A stretch of 56,865 bases of DNA from Oscillibacter sp. 1-3 (GTDB lineage: Bacteria; Bacillota; Clostridia; Oscillospirales; Oscillospiraceae): contig NZ_KE159703.1 in NCBI RefSeq assembly GCF_000403435.2, positions 537,071-593,935 on the forward strand, read 5' to 3'. Both the position numbers and the translations under genes were made by a program. Under the pieces are notes generated by a model. That model saw only the letters and a program-made list of their open reading frames with translations. It was not told where the DNA came from and did not search any database. This document shows positions 1 to 7,997 of the stretch, one piece after another (the first letter of the stretch is position 1; every line of letters begins with the position of its first letter).

Positions 1-329
1 CGCACCGTTGCTTTCTCATTCAAGTCCATCTTCCGGCTGCTCACATACGCCTTGACAATACTGTAACCTCCGTCAAACCCCATCTCCCGCAGCTTCTCCA
101 GTATCCGCAACGCTGAATACGGCGCCTCTTCCAGCCACTCGTCCACGATCTGCTTGTACGGGTCCATCTTTGTTGGCTTGGGTTCGCTCAATGTGTACTC
201 CGGCTTCTGCGGCGATTCCGCGTACCGCTTTGCCGTCCGCGGGTCCATGTGGTACTTCCGTCCCAGCTCCACATAGCTCAGCCCTTTTTGTCTGTCGCTT
301 CGGATATCCATCCACTGTGCTCCTTTCAT
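1..329 (-). CDS. istA: IS21-family transposase IstA, N-terminal part (runs off window)
   Basis: The minus-strand frame opens at an ATG (327-329) preceded by AAAGGGAG and stays open to the window edge, giving about 109 residues. It begins MKGAQWMDIRSDRQKG and has a helix-turn-helix-like stretch (GLSYVELGRKYHMDPRTAKR), then a segment rich in K/E (WLEEAPYSALRILEKLREMG). This is the layout of the N-terminal DNA-binding part of IS21 IstA, the DDE transposase that works with the IstB ATPase. The catalytic domain and istB would lie left of the window. The element end is about 100 bp upstream at position 433 and cuts a surface-protein gene. Family call is from recognition, not a search. Confidence 0.85.
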   Translation of the reverse strand, partial: MKGAQWMDIRSDRQKGLSYVELGRKYHMDPRTAKRYAESPQKPEYTLSEPKPTKMDPYKQIVDEWLEEAPYSALRILEKLREMGFDGGYSIVKAYVSSRKMDLNEKATV

Positions 330-433
330 TTTCTGACTCCCTTTCCGGGCTCTTTCTCGCCCTGATTGGGAGTCTATCTTTTTCCCTTCACCTCCGCCAC
401 TAAACTACATTTTTTCCTCGGCGTTTTCTTACA
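330..433 (-). mobile_element. IS21-family element terminus with repeated TGTA motifs
   Basis: Read on the minus strand from 433, the sequence starts TGTAAGAAAACGCCGAGG and, 24 bp further in, shows another TGTAG motif (405-409). IS21-family ends start with TG and carry several short repeated terminal sequences that bind the transposase. The open frame of the neighbouring adhesin gene ends inside this terminus (stop at 429-431), which is why the boundary is placed at about 433. The target duplication cannot be checked because the other element end is outside the window. Confidence 0.7.
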
Positions 434-1658
434 TTTTATCACTGGCGCTGACAGGCGGGGTAATTTCCTCGGCGGTATAGCTGCCAAGGGGCATATCCTT
501 CCAGGGAACGTCCGTCAGGTAGCCACCTGTCCCGGTAACATATGTGCCGGTAAAATCATTGTCCACGCCGGTGATCTTAATGACCGCTCCGGCAAGGCCC
601 TTGGTGGGGTTGTCCGCATCGACCTTGCGGATGCTGCCCTCGCCGGTGATTTCGGGGGTGTCAGTGAAGGTGACGGTCACGGTGGTATTGCTGCCATTGG
701 GCAGGACAACATACTGCGGCCCCGCGTTGTCGATCTCGTAGCCTGCCGGGGCCTCCAATTCAGTCACGGCATAGGTCCCCGCAACCAAAGGATAAAGGGT
801 GGCGGTTCCGTCCGCGCCCGTCACGACCTCCTTGGAGTAAGCGCCGTTTTCAGAGGCAACGAGAAACCGTGCGCCGGACAAGCCCTTGTTGGGATTGGTG
901 GAATCCACCTTTTTGACGGTCAGGGTATATTCCTCATGGGTGATGTCCAGCTTGCCCACCATGACAGCCTGCACATCGTTGGAGGGGTGATAGCTGGAAC
1001 CGGGGCCGGTGTAGACGTACTCATAGACCTCACACTCGCCCCATACGCCCTGCGCACCCAGGTCGAGGATATACTGCGCGCGATCCCGGAATGATTTTCC
1101 GTCCATCTTATCGTCGATGCTGGAATAGTTGGTATGTTCCAGATTGTTATAGACGCACAGCAGTTCCTCGGCGCAGGCCACAGCGGGGTCAGAGAGCAGA
1201 CCGGCCTTGTAGCGCCAGACGATAGCCTGGGTCCAGGAGTTCATGGTCCAGGTGTAGTCGCTGTCCCATACGTCATTCACGCCCAGGGCCTTGGCCTGAT
1301 CGGTAAAGACGCCGGTGGAATGGGCGTAGAAGTAAGCCATCATTGTCTTTACAGTGGGGTCGGAAATGGGCTGGGGATTGCCCCAGGTATGGCCTTTCAG
1401 CGACCAGCCCATGCCCTTGCCCTTTTCAGCGCAGAAGCCCATTGTGCTTTTGCCATCATAGTTGAAGTGCATCTGGTGCATATAGCACTCGCCTAAAGCC
1501 GGGGAATCGTACTTGGTTCCGCTGTATGCGCAATCGTCCATCTTGATGGTGCTGGGGTTTGCCGCCAGCGCCGTGGAGGGCAGCAGTCCCAACATACACA
1601 CCAGCACCAACAGCAGAGCCGTCATGCGGGTGAGTGCGGAATAGGTTTTCTTCCTCAT
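429..1658 (-). pseudogene. Secreted thioester-domain / Cna-B (SpaA-like) adhesin, 3' end cut by IS21
   Basis: 409 residues remain. Residues 1-32 form a signal peptide (MRKKTYS, hydrophobic core, STALA). Residues 40-200 look like a thioester domain: Cys76 in GFCAEKG and Gln144 in WTQAIVW are the pair expected to form the internal Cys-Gln thioester that bonds covalently to host targets. Two Cna-B (SpaA) repeats follow (VKKVDSTNPNKGLSGARF; IRKVDADNPTKGLAGA), each with the lysine expected for an isopeptide bond. The protein stops at residue 409 only because the frame runs into the IS21 end; more repeats and a sorting signal are expected in intact relatives. It lies downstream of a CAP protein, a sortase and a membrane-tailed protein and is probably exported to the wall. 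Confidence 0.8.
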
Positions 1659-1687
1659 AAAAAGTTCTCCTTTGCTTTTTCGGGCAA

Positions 1688-1726
1688 GAGAAAAGGTCCT
1701 CCAGCCTGGGCTGAAAGACCTTTCTC
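1688..1726 (-). terminator. Hairpin between CAP gene and adhesin gene
   Basis: On the minus strand, GAAAGGTCTTTCAGCC pairs with GGCTGGAGGACCTTTTC around a short loop and is followed by TTTTCTC-like sequence. It lies between the CAP-protein stop (1740) and the adhesin start (1658), so it is probably a partial terminator or attenuator that lowers adhesin transcription. Confidence 0.5.
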
Positions 1727-1739
1727 TGTCCGTATTTTG

Positions 1740-2510
1740 TTATCCGTAGGGATTGATGGTATCCGGCCTGCCGACAAACATATAGCAGTAGGTCACACCG
1801 TTGATCTCTGTTACGCCCACGCCGATGCTGTCGCATTTGGGGTCGATCATCGCCTGGAAGTGGCCGGGGGATTTGATCCAGTTCTCCAAAGCGTGTTGGG
1901 CGGTGTCCGCAGTTGCCACGCCGGTGAACACAGTGAGATTGGAGCCGAAGCCGTGGGGGTAGCCATAGGCGGTCACGGCCTCACATTCCTCCTGGTTGTG
2001 ATGGTAGGTGTACTGCCGGTCGGAGCAGGCTTGCGCGGCGTTCATCAGGGCCTCGCTGACCGGCAGCTCCGCCGCGCCGTTTGCCACGCGGGTCTGGTTG
2101 ATAAGCCGAATCAATTCCTGCCGCACATCCAGATTTTCCGGCTGGCCTGTGCTGTCCGCGCTGGCGGGGGCGGCGGAGCCGACTGTGAGGGTCAGGGTCC
2201 CGCGCTCCCCGGCGCGGTTGGCGGCGGTGATTTCCGCAGTTCCCTCGGACTTGGCAACGGCTACCCAAAAGCCCGCTATTTGCTCTACCGCTACTGTGTC
2301 CGGGTCGCTGGAGGTGACGGTGTACTCCGTTCCGCTGGGGCCGATGATGAGGCCGCTGCGCTCACCCACATCCAACGAATTGCCTTTGTAGCTGCCCACT
2401 CGGATTGTCTCGTCGGGAGCTGCCGCCCTTGCGGGGAGGGTCAGTCCGAACACCAGCGCGGCGCAGGCGATTCCAGCGGTCAGGCGGCTTGCAAAATCTT
2501 TCATCTTCAT
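1740..2510 (-). CDS. Secreted CAP/SCP-domain protein with Ig-like (Big2-like) domain
   Basis: 256 residues. A signal peptide (residues 1-30, ending LPARAAA) is followed by an Ig-like region (about 35-110, TSSDPDTVAVEQIAGFWVAV, a Big2-like pattern), then a CAP/SCP domain (about 125-256): LIRLINQTRVANGAAELPVS, the ACSDRQY helix, ENWIKSPGHFQAMIDP and the GVGVTEINGVTYCYMFVG strand. CAP domains in Firmicutes are extracellular and are found in sporulation and surface proteins; their activity is mostly unknown. An AAAGGAG site precedes the ATG. It sits between sortase and adhesin in one minus-strand operon, so it is probably part of the element's surface or mating apparatus. Confidence 0.82.
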   Translation of the reverse strand: MKMKDFASRLTAGIACAALVFGLTLPARAAAPDETIRVGSYKGNSLDVGERSGLIIGPSGTEYTVTSSDPDTVAVEQIAGFWVAVAKSEGTAEITAANRAGERGTLTLTVGSAAPASADSTGQPENLDVRQELIRLINQTRVANGAAELPVSEALMNAAQACSDRQYTYHHNQEECEAVTAYGYPHGFGSNLTVFTGVATADTAQHALENWIKSPGHFQAMIDPKCDSIGVGVTEINGVTYCYMFVGRPDTINPYG

Positions 2511-2606
2511 AGCTCTTTATCTCCTTTGTGGTGGTTTTGTGGTTCCGTTGTGAAAAAGATACCACAGAAGAAGAAAAGTGTCGAGGATGCCGCCCAGACC
2601 GCCGCC

Positions 2607-3419
2607 TTAGACCTCCTGGGCCATCACGCACCAGCGATAATCCCGCTCATTCATCACACAGGTATAGAGCGTGATCTGATTGCCGGACGTGGCGGCGGTG
2701 CCGCTGGTGTCCGTCTCACTGACTTTGGTAACGCTGGTAACGGAATAGGTCCGGGTGCCGAGTTGGGTGGTGAGGCTGATGGTGTCTCCGGCGTTCAGTG
2801 TGTGGATTTTGCCGAAGTGGTTCGTTACCCCTCGATTATGCCCAGCAAGGCAGACGTTGCCGTTCCAGATGCTGGTGTTGGTGAAGTGGCCCGCGCCCTT
2901 GGCAAGCTGGGCGCTGTCCGTTCCCTCGTAGATTTTGACGTTCACGCCCAGAGAGGGGATTTTCAGCGTCCCCAGGTAGCCCCCGGAATAGTAGAGATCA
3001 GACGTGACCTCTGTGTAGGCGGTGGTCTGCGTGGTGGTGTAGCTGAACTGGCTTGTGCTGCCAGCACCGCCCACATCCACCGTAGGATAACCGCTGTTCG
3101 TGACAGTGCCGCCGCCCACGCTGCCCACCTGATTCACCAGTCCGCCGCTGAGAGCGCCAGGGACCAGATTGGGGGTCAGATATTCCCCGGAGTTGGGCAG
3201 ATAGCTGGTGGGGGTCCCGAAACCGGGCGGGATGAGGGCGGTGTTCTTGCTTCTGTCCACGTTGGGATTCTCCGCCGTATAGGAGGCGTCCTCGCTGGTG
3301 GGCCTGCCAAACAGGTAGTCCTCCGGCTCGTCAACGGTGTACTCCAGCGCATGGGCCGGGGCCACCAGCATGGCGGCGAAAACCGCCGTCAAAAGAAAAA
3401 TGTGCAGTAACCGTTTCAT
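2607..3419 (-). CDS. Exported sortase, class B/D-like
   Basis: 270 residues starting MKRLLHIFLL with a typical signal sequence (cleavage near AHA-LE). After a low-complexity Gly/Thr/Ser linker (about 30-130), a sortase fold occupies residues 135-270. Expected catalytic residues are His194 in LAGHNRG, Cys254 in LYTCVMN and Arg262 in RDYRWCV. Sortases are transpeptidases that join sorting-signal proteins to peptidoglycan or pilins. It lies just downstream of a membrane-tailed protein (3-bp gap) and upstream of a CAP protein and a Cna-B adhesin, likely partners. No second hydrophobic anchor is visible, so the enzyme may be released or held only by an uncleaved N-terminal segment. The start at 3419 has GGAGG about 7 bases upstream. 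Confidence 0.82.
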   Translation of the reverse strand: MKRLLHIFLLTAVFAAMLVAPAHALEYTVDEPEDYLFGRPTSEDASYTAENPNVDRSKNTALIPPGFGTPTSYLPNSGEYLTPNLVPGALSGGLVNQVGSVGGGTVTNSGYPTVDVGGAGSTSQFSYTTTQTTAYTEVTSDLYYSGGYLGTLKIPSLGVNVKIYEGTDSAQLAKGAGHFTNTSIWNGNVCLAGHNRGVTNHFGKIHTLNAGDTISLTTQLGTRTYSVTSVTKVSETDTSGTAATSGNQITLYTCVMNERDYRWCVMAQEV

Positions 3420-3421
3420 GT

Positions 3422-4336
3422 TCAATTCCTCCTTCCTTTCATTTTCTGGATGGTCCAAACCGCCGCCGCTGCCAGCGCCGCCACACCGCCAGCACAGCCC
3501 AGCAGGGAAAACCAATTTGTGCTACCCGTTTTAGCGGGGGCAGGGTCTGTGTCAGGGGCCTCCGGCCCGGTCTGGTTGGACGGGGCGGAAGGGTCAGCCG
3601 GTTTTTCCTCTTTTGCCAGTTCCTCGCTGCCAAAGATGGCGGTGTAGGTGACAACCTCGCAGCCGGTCTTTGCAACTTGGCCCGTATAACTGGCCGTGAC
3701 CGTGTAGCCGGTGGCGTAGCGGGTGGAGGAAGTGCCGGTATAGGTGGCCGTGGCGGTGTAATAGCCATTCTCGCCGCCGCTCCACTCCACAGCTCCCAGG
3801 GTCAGGGTTTTGCCGTTGTCCGTGGTGGTTTTGGGGACAAGGGACAGGTCGGCATCGGACAGGTTGGGATAGGTGCGGGTGGCGGACAGGCTTTTTGTGC
3901 TGGTCTTGTAGCCCTTGGCCTCCACGGTGACAGAGGTATAGTCCAGCGCCAGCAGGCCGGTATAGCCGTCCTCAGTCGTGACCTCCCGATGGGGGTCCAA
4001 CTGTTTCAAGACCGCCGAGAGGTCGTTGGTGTTGCTGTCCTGGGTGATGGTGTCGGTGTAGTCCTGGGTGTCCACCCCCACCTCGTCCTCTCTTATCATG
4101 TCCAGCAGGAAATAGCGCCGCCCGTTGCGCTCGAAGTCCTCCGTAGGGATGCGGCTTGGGTCGTCGGACAGCGAAAGCTGGTACACTTTGTTGATGCGCA
4201 GCTCGTCAAAGCTGCCGTAGGTGTATTCCTCCACGGAGATGGGATAGAACGGCCCGCCAGCGGCCAGCGCCGGGGGTGCGGCGATGCTGATTGCCAGAAC
4301 AGCGGTACATAGCAGCGTCAGGATTCGTTTTTTCAT
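3422..4336 (-). CDS. Secreted protein with C-terminal membrane tail (sortase neighbour)
   Basis: 304 residues. A signal peptide spans residues 1-26 (SIAAPPALAAGG). The ectodomain has no family I recognise; its second half is rich in Thr/Tyr beta-strand patterns (YYTATATYTG, GYTVTASYTG). A Pro/Ser-rich linker (about 245-275) leads to a hydrophobic segment (LLGCAGGVAALAAAAVWTI) and a positive tail KMKGRRN. This resembles a sorting-signal C-terminus without a clear LPXTG; ATSTNW-like sequence precedes the membrane span (PAKTGSTNW), and PAKTG could be a divergent motif. The gene ends 3 bp before the sortase start, so the two are probably co-translated and functionally linked. Confidence 0.65.
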   Translation of the reverse strand: MKKRILTLLCTAVLAISIAAPPALAAGGPFYPISVEEYTYGSFDELRINKVYQLSLSDDPSRIPTEDFERNGRRYFLLDMIREDEVGVDTQDYTDTITQDSNTNDLSAVLKQLDPHREVTTEDGYTGLLALDYTSVTVEAKGYKTSTKSLSATRTYPNLSDADLSLVPKTTTDNGKTLTLGAVEWSGGENGYYTATATYTGTSSTRYATGYTVTASYTGQVAKTGCEVVTYTAIFGSEELAKEEKPADPSAPSNQTGPEAPDTDPAPAKTGSTNWFSLLGCAGGVAALAAAAVWTIQKMKGRRN

Positions 4337-4362
4337 AGCTCAAGGCTCCTTTCGATGTCTTA

Positions 4363-4719
4363 TCAGCGGGAATTGGAATCGCCCCGGCCCTGGCCCTTGA
4401 CGGTGAGGATGCCATCCAGGGTGGTGGCGGTGATGCGCAGGCGCTCGGCGGTGGCGATGTCGTTCTTCACTGTCTCGTCGATGCTCCGCCCGCAGACCAC
4501 CAGGACGCGGGAGCGGCGGAGATAGTCGCGGGCGATGTCGAGGCCGTCCTTATGCTCCTGGGGGACGGCATCGTGGAGGAAACGGGCGGTGAGCAGGAGG
4601 GGGCAGATGGGGGAATAGCCCGCGTCATACACCTGACGGCAGTACCGGGCGGCGGTTTCAGCGTTCTCAATCTCGCTGCCGCTCCAGGCGGCGGTGATGT
4701 AAGCAAGGGGGCGTTTCAT
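4363..4719 (-). CDS. Small DUF4406/DUF7768-like protein (nucleoside deoxyribosyltransferase-like fold)
   Basis: 118 residues: MKRPLAYITAAWSGSEIENA, then a central GYSPICPLLLTARFL and RDYLRRSRVLVVCGRS. Start with a YI/A strand, ENAETAARYC helix and a VVCG strand resemble the fold of nucleoside 2-deoxyribosyltransferases, of which phage and ICE proteins of the DUF4406/7768 type are distant relatives. No catalytic Glu can be assigned with confidence. It is the last small gene before the surface module and follows the replication-type protein by about 40 bp in the same direction. Confidence 0.55.
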   Translation of the reverse strand: MKRPLAYITAAWSGSEIENAETAARYCRQVYDAGYSPICPLLLTARFLHDAVPQEHKDGLDIARDYLRRSRVLVVCGRSIDETVKNDIATAERLRITATTLDGILTVKGQGRGDSNSR

Positions 4720-4762
4720 GGCATGATCCTTTCTCCCGGTGGCCGGGTAAAAAATAAGACGG

Positions 4763-5659
4763 CTAATTGCCGCCGTTGAGGTCGTGGTTGACTAACATGG
4801 TGTAGTGGTTGTCCATCGTGGAGGGCGCGTTGAACAGCGCCGCCAAAAGATAAGCCCTGGTGTTCCAAACGCGGGTGGTGTTTTCCTGGATGCCGTCCAG
4901 CACCTTCTCGATGTGGGCGGAGGTGATCTGCTCGAACCGCTGCCGGACGAAGGCCGTAGGATATTCCGCGTCCCGCCCGATCTTCATGGTGGGGGTGCGG
5001 CTGAGCGCAACCTCCAGCATAATCTCCACAAACTCGTTGAGCTGCTCCCGGTTGGAGGGAGTAACGATCAGGTCATACTCGATCTGATCCCGAATTTCAT
5101 CCCGCTTCTCAAAAATTTCTTTCATTCCTTCCACCGGCTGCGCGGGTGTCTCGGAGGGGGTAGGGGGAGGGAATGAATGAGTATTTGATCGCTGAGTATT
5201 TGATTTTTGAGTTTTGAATTGATTTATATTTAATTGGGCGGGGTTCTCCGTATGCGGCGCAGCCATATCCGGGCCAGCCACATCCGGGTTTTCCGTATGT
5301 GGTGATGCCGTATCTGGCGGGGGCATATCCGGCTCGTCCGCATCCGGCGCGGGCGGCTCCTGCGGCTGGGGCTTTTCGTAGATGATGTACTCGGTGTCCG
5401 TAATACGCCCGTTGGCCCCGCGAAGCTGGCGGCGGATGATGTAGCCCGCCTTTTCCAGCTCCTTGATGGTGCTGCCGATGGCGTCAACACCCTCCTTGCA
5501 GATGGCGGCAAGCCCCCGTGTGCTGTAATTCCAGTCCTCCGGGAAAGAGAGGAACATGGACAGCAGCCCCTTGGCTTTCAGCGACAGGGATGTATCTTTC
5601 AGATGATAATTTGACATGACGGTGTAATCTCGCGTCCGTTCTACACGATAGACAGCCAT
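4763..5659 (-). CDS. ICE replication-initiator-like HTH protein (DUF6017-type)
   Basis: 298 residues. Residues 1-95 form a winged-helix region: YRVERTRDYTVMSNYHL, LSLKAKGLLSMFLSFPEDWN, then a helix-turn-helix (RGLAAICKEGVDAIGSTIKE) and a wing (AGYIIRRQ). A long Pro/Asp-rich linker with repeated (P)HTENP units follows (about 100-150), then a C-terminal helical region (about 170-298, PTAFVRQRFEQITSAHIEKV). This is the architecture of replication-initiator A-like proteins common on Clostridia ICEs and plasmids. It probably binds the element's origin or acts as a replication regulator. AT-rich codons in the linker at 5160-5235 contrast with the GC-rich rest. Confidence 0.75.
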   Translation of the reverse strand: MAVYRVERTRDYTVMSNYHLKDTSLSLKAKGLLSMFLSFPEDWNYSTRGLAAICKEGVDAIGSTIKELEKAGYIIRRQLRGANGRITDTEYIIYEKPQPQEPPAPDADEPDMPPPDTASPHTENPDVAGPDMAAPHTENPAQLNINQFKTQKSNTQRSNTHSFPPPTPSETPAQPVEGMKEIFEKRDEIRDQIEYDLIVTPSNREQLNEFVEIMLEVALSRTPTMKIGRDAEYPTAFVRQRFEQITSAHIEKVLDGIQENTTRVWNTRAYLLAALFNAPSTMDNHYTMLVNHDLNGGN

Positions 5660-5688
5660 TTCAACTCACTTCCTGTTAAAATTTTGTG

Positions 5689-6474
5689 TTATGCGGTGGT
5701 TGACCCGTCCTCGCGGGCAAAGCGGGCCTCCAGCCGTTCCACGCTACAATTCTGCTTGAACTGTCCCAGGGGACCGGGGCCGAACATGGCCCGCGCCCGG
5801 TTGTCCATATCCAGCAGCCGCGCCCACAACTCTGGGTGGTGGTGGCGCAGTTTTTTCAGCTCTCCTATGCGCTGGAGGGGGCAGCACCAGCAGGATGCAC
5901 GGCGGTATATCTCGTACAGCCCACCCCAATCGTAGCCCCGGTCATAGCAGATTTGCAGCGCCTGGGCCTCGGTGATTCCCCATTCCACCAATGGATAGCG
6001 GTTATGAGGATCGTCTTTGCAGCGGTGGGCTTCATCGGCGGCAATGCCGATATGGTGCAGGGCATTCTTCTCTTTTTTCAGCCGGTTGACCTCTTTTGTG
6101 ATAAGGTGGGTTTTGAGCTGGCCGGTACACCAGCGCACCCGCATCCCGGGCCAACCATAGCCAGTCGGAGGCTGACCCATAGCAATACGGCGCTCTATGG
6201 CCCGCTTCTGTTGCTGGGGAACATCGAACATGAGCCATTCAAAACCGTGGGGATGCCGCAGGGTGGTAATGTGCAATCCTCGCTCCCGAAAAAGAAAATC
6301 ATCCAGCTTGGCGATATGGGCCTCCATCTCCGGGAACTCCATGCCAGTGTCCGCATAGAGTACGCAGTCGATGGGCAGGCCCTTTTCGATCATCAGAATC
6401 AAAAGACACGAGCTGTCTTTTCCACCTGAGAGCGAGACTGCCGAATAGGTTTCGTTGCTTTTTGTGGTTCCCAT
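5689..6474 (-). CDS. Phosphoadenosine-phosphosulfate-reductase-family (PP-loop) protein
   Basis: 261 residues. The PP-loop SGGKDSS near residue 16 binds ATP and the fold continues with DCVLYADTGMEFPEMEAHI. Cysteines in RWCTGQLK and in RASCWCCPLQR suggest a metal or Fe-S site in the C-terminal half. Family members adenylate sulfur-transfer substrates; phage and ICE versions have no settled role, although DndC of DNA phosphorothioation belongs to the same superfamily. No dnd partners are visible here, so DNA modification is only a possibility. It lies in the ICE operon between the replication-type protein and small unknown genes. Confidence 0.8.
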   Translation of the reverse strand: MGTTKSNETYSAVSLSGGKDSSCLLILMIEKGLPIDCVLYADTGMEFPEMEAHIAKLDDFLFRERGLHITTLRHPHGFEWLMFDVPQQQKRAIERRIAMGQPPTGYGWPGMRVRWCTGQLKTHLITKEVNRLKKEKNALHHIGIAADEAHRCKDDPHNRYPLVEWGITEAQALQICYDRGYDWGGLYEIYRRASCWCCPLQRIGELKKLRHHHPELWARLLDMDNRARAMFGPGPLGQFKQNCSVERLEARFAREDGSTTA

Positions 6475-6511
6475 GACGGGAAAACTGCCTTTTTATCTCC
6501 TTTCCCGTCTG

Positions 6512-7018
6512 TTACAGCTCATAGAGAGGGATGTCGCTCTCATAGTAGGCGGCGCACATTGCGTTGATCTCATCGACCAGCTCATCCAGGTCCAGGTACA
6601 TGGGGCTGTCCCAAGGGTCCCCCTCCTTGATCTCCCGGTACTCGGTGACGTACTCGCCGTCCCCGCAGTCCAGGGACACGCAGGCCACGGCTACAAGGTC
6701 CATGTCCTCCAGCAGCCACAGCTCATAGGTGCGGTCCGTCAGCACGATGGAGGCGCAGCTCTGGTCGTTGTCCTCGTACAGCCGGGTGGCCCGCTGGCCG
6801 AACAGGTCCCTGCCCCGGTAGTTGAAGGACATGGGCGCTTTGCCGTCGGTGGTGTAGGCGTGGACGGTCTGGGCATTGTGCCGGACCGCTTGCAGCAGGG
6901 CCTCGAAGTCAATGCCGTGGAGCAGCGTCTCCACTTCTTCCTCGCTGTACCCATGCTCCCCGATGCCGCCCTGGAACAGATGCCGGACGGCATACTCCAA
7001 AGAATCCACAGAATACAT
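6512..7018 (-). CDS. Uncharacterised ICE-borne protein, 168 aa
   Basis: 168 residues, acidic, no signal peptide or membrane segment. Starts MYSVDSLEYAVRHLFQGG; middle part contains NYRGRDLFGQRATRLYED and a strand-rich core (YELWLLEDMDLVAVACVSLD); ends DELVDEINAMCAAYYES. I do not recognise the family. Its GGAGGGAT ribosome site is good, and it sits in the same strand and series as the other ICE genes, 18 bp downstream of the 89-aa gene, so it is probably co-transcribed and cytoplasmic. Confidence 0.65.
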   Translation of the reverse strand: MYSVDSLEYAVRHLFQGGIGEHGYSEEEVETLLHGIDFEALLQAVRHNAQTVHAYTTDGKAPMSFNYRGRDLFGQRATRLYEDNDQSCASIVLTDRTYELWLLEDMDLVAVACVSLDCGDGEYVTEYREIKEGDPWDSPMYLDLDELVDEINAMCAAYYESDIPLYEL

Positions 7019-7036
7019 AAAAATCCCTCCTTATAG

Positions 7037-7306
7037 TTATTTGCCCCGCCGCTTCTTGGGCTTGGCGGGGATGATGTGTCCCTCGATGATGTCAGCGTGT
7101 TTGTAGACGCGGACACGGCCCTGCCGCTGGGCGTCCAGCACCTGGGCATAGCCGTCCTCGGTCAGAAACCGCCGGATGTACTGGCCCTCCTGCCCCTGGG
7201 GGCAATCCTCCAGCACCAGAAACTCGGCCATGTGGCGGGTATCGTCCCGAAACCGCTCCACAGCCAGCAGATCATGGCCCGTGATGGGCAGATGGACCGC
7301 TTTCAC
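7037..7306 (-). CDS. Uncharacterised small ICE protein, 89 aa
   Basis: 89 residues, MKAVHLPITGHDLLAVERFR to a basic tail KPKKRRGK. A short YIRRFLTEDGYAQVLDAQRQ segment could be helical and the basic tail may bind nucleic acid; both are inference. Its ATG overlaps the stop of the upstream gene by 4 bp (7303-7306), which indicates translational coupling. No family recognised. Confidence 0.6.
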   Translation of the reverse strand: MKAVHLPITGHDLLAVERFRDDTRHMAEFLVLEDCPQGQEGQYIRRFLTEDGYAQVLDAQRQGRVRVYKHADIIEGHIIPAKPKKRRGK

Positions 7307-7914
7307 TCCTTGCCCTCCTTCTCACTTATTTTCAGTACAGAGCAGCCATACCGGGCGATGAGCAGGGCGTTGACAATCAGGCTGAACGCCAGTGTGTCCA
7401 CCACCTCCGAAATGGCGAGGTCATTCAGCGCCACGCTGGAGCCGTCCGAGTAAATGTCCTTCGCCGCCGACAGCAGGGTATAGTTGTGGGGCGAGATGTC
7501 CTGCGTGGTGGCGTAGTCGAACTCGATGCCATATCTGCAAAAGCAATTCGCGGCGCGGGTGCAGATGTCCTCATTGGCGGTGAGCAGATACATAGCCGCA
7601 TAGTAGGCCGGGGTGTCCCGGCGTCGGCGGTAGCCCTGCTGGACCTTCATACGCTCCATGCGCTGGTAGTGGGCGGCGGTGAGGAACAGGGAGCCGGAGA
7701 ACCGGCAGATAGCCGTATGCAGGCGGGCGTCCGTGTGGACGTTCCGGGGGAATGTCTCCATGACAGCCTCTTTGTAGCCCACAACACCAGCCTCGATCCG
7801 CTCCGCCAGCCAGGGACAGGTTTTGGCGGTGCAGCCCTTCTTTTTCCCGGCGTACTCGGTACACAGCCTGCAATCGACGTGTTCCGGCTTATACTGGAAT
7901 GTGTTGATATACAA
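7303..7914 (-). CDS. Uncharacterised Cys-containing ICE protein (TTG start)
   Basis: About 203 residues from a TTG at 7912-7914, nine bases after AAAGGAG; an in-frame ATG at 7941 lies upstream of that ribosome site, so TTG is preferred. The N-terminal part has a cysteine cluster (VDCRLCTEYAGKKKGCTAKTCPW) that could bind zinc. The rest is mainly helical (HTAICRFSGSLFLTAAHYQR, PAYYAAMYLLTANEDI). I do not recognise a function. It overlaps the following 89-aa gene by 4 bp and follows parB, so it belongs to the same operon. Confidence 0.6.
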   Translation of the reverse strand: MYINTFQYKPEHVDCRLCTEYAGKKKGCTAKTCPWLAERIEAGVVGYKEAVMETFPRNVHTDARLHTAICRFSGSLFLTAAHYQRMERMKVQQGYRRRRDTPAYYAAMYLLTANEDICTRAANCFCRYGIEFDYATTQDISPHNYTLLSAAKDIYSDGSSVALNDLAISEVVDTLAFSLIVNALLIARYGCSVLKISEKEGKE

Positions 7915-7930
7915 CGATAGGTCTCCTTTC

Positions 7931-7977
7931 CCGGACAGCAAAAAAGCCGGTCAGAGAAAAGAAAAATCCCTGTCCGG
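7931..7977 (-). other. Hairpin between parB and the downstream gene
   Basis: CCGGACAG (7931-7938) pairs with CTGTCCGG (7970-7977) around a 31-base A-rich loop. It lies in the gap after the parB stop and covers the ribosome-site region of the next gene, so it could modulate its translation or act as a weak terminator. Confidence 0.35.
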
Positions 7978-7997
7978 CCTGCTTGTCCGATATTCAA

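Noticed and set aside
366..1094. Long plus-strand ORFs opposite the adhesin, sortase and other minus-strand genes
   Set aside because: They are shadows of GC-rich genes on the other strand, have no ribosome sites and low-complexity content, and lack family features.
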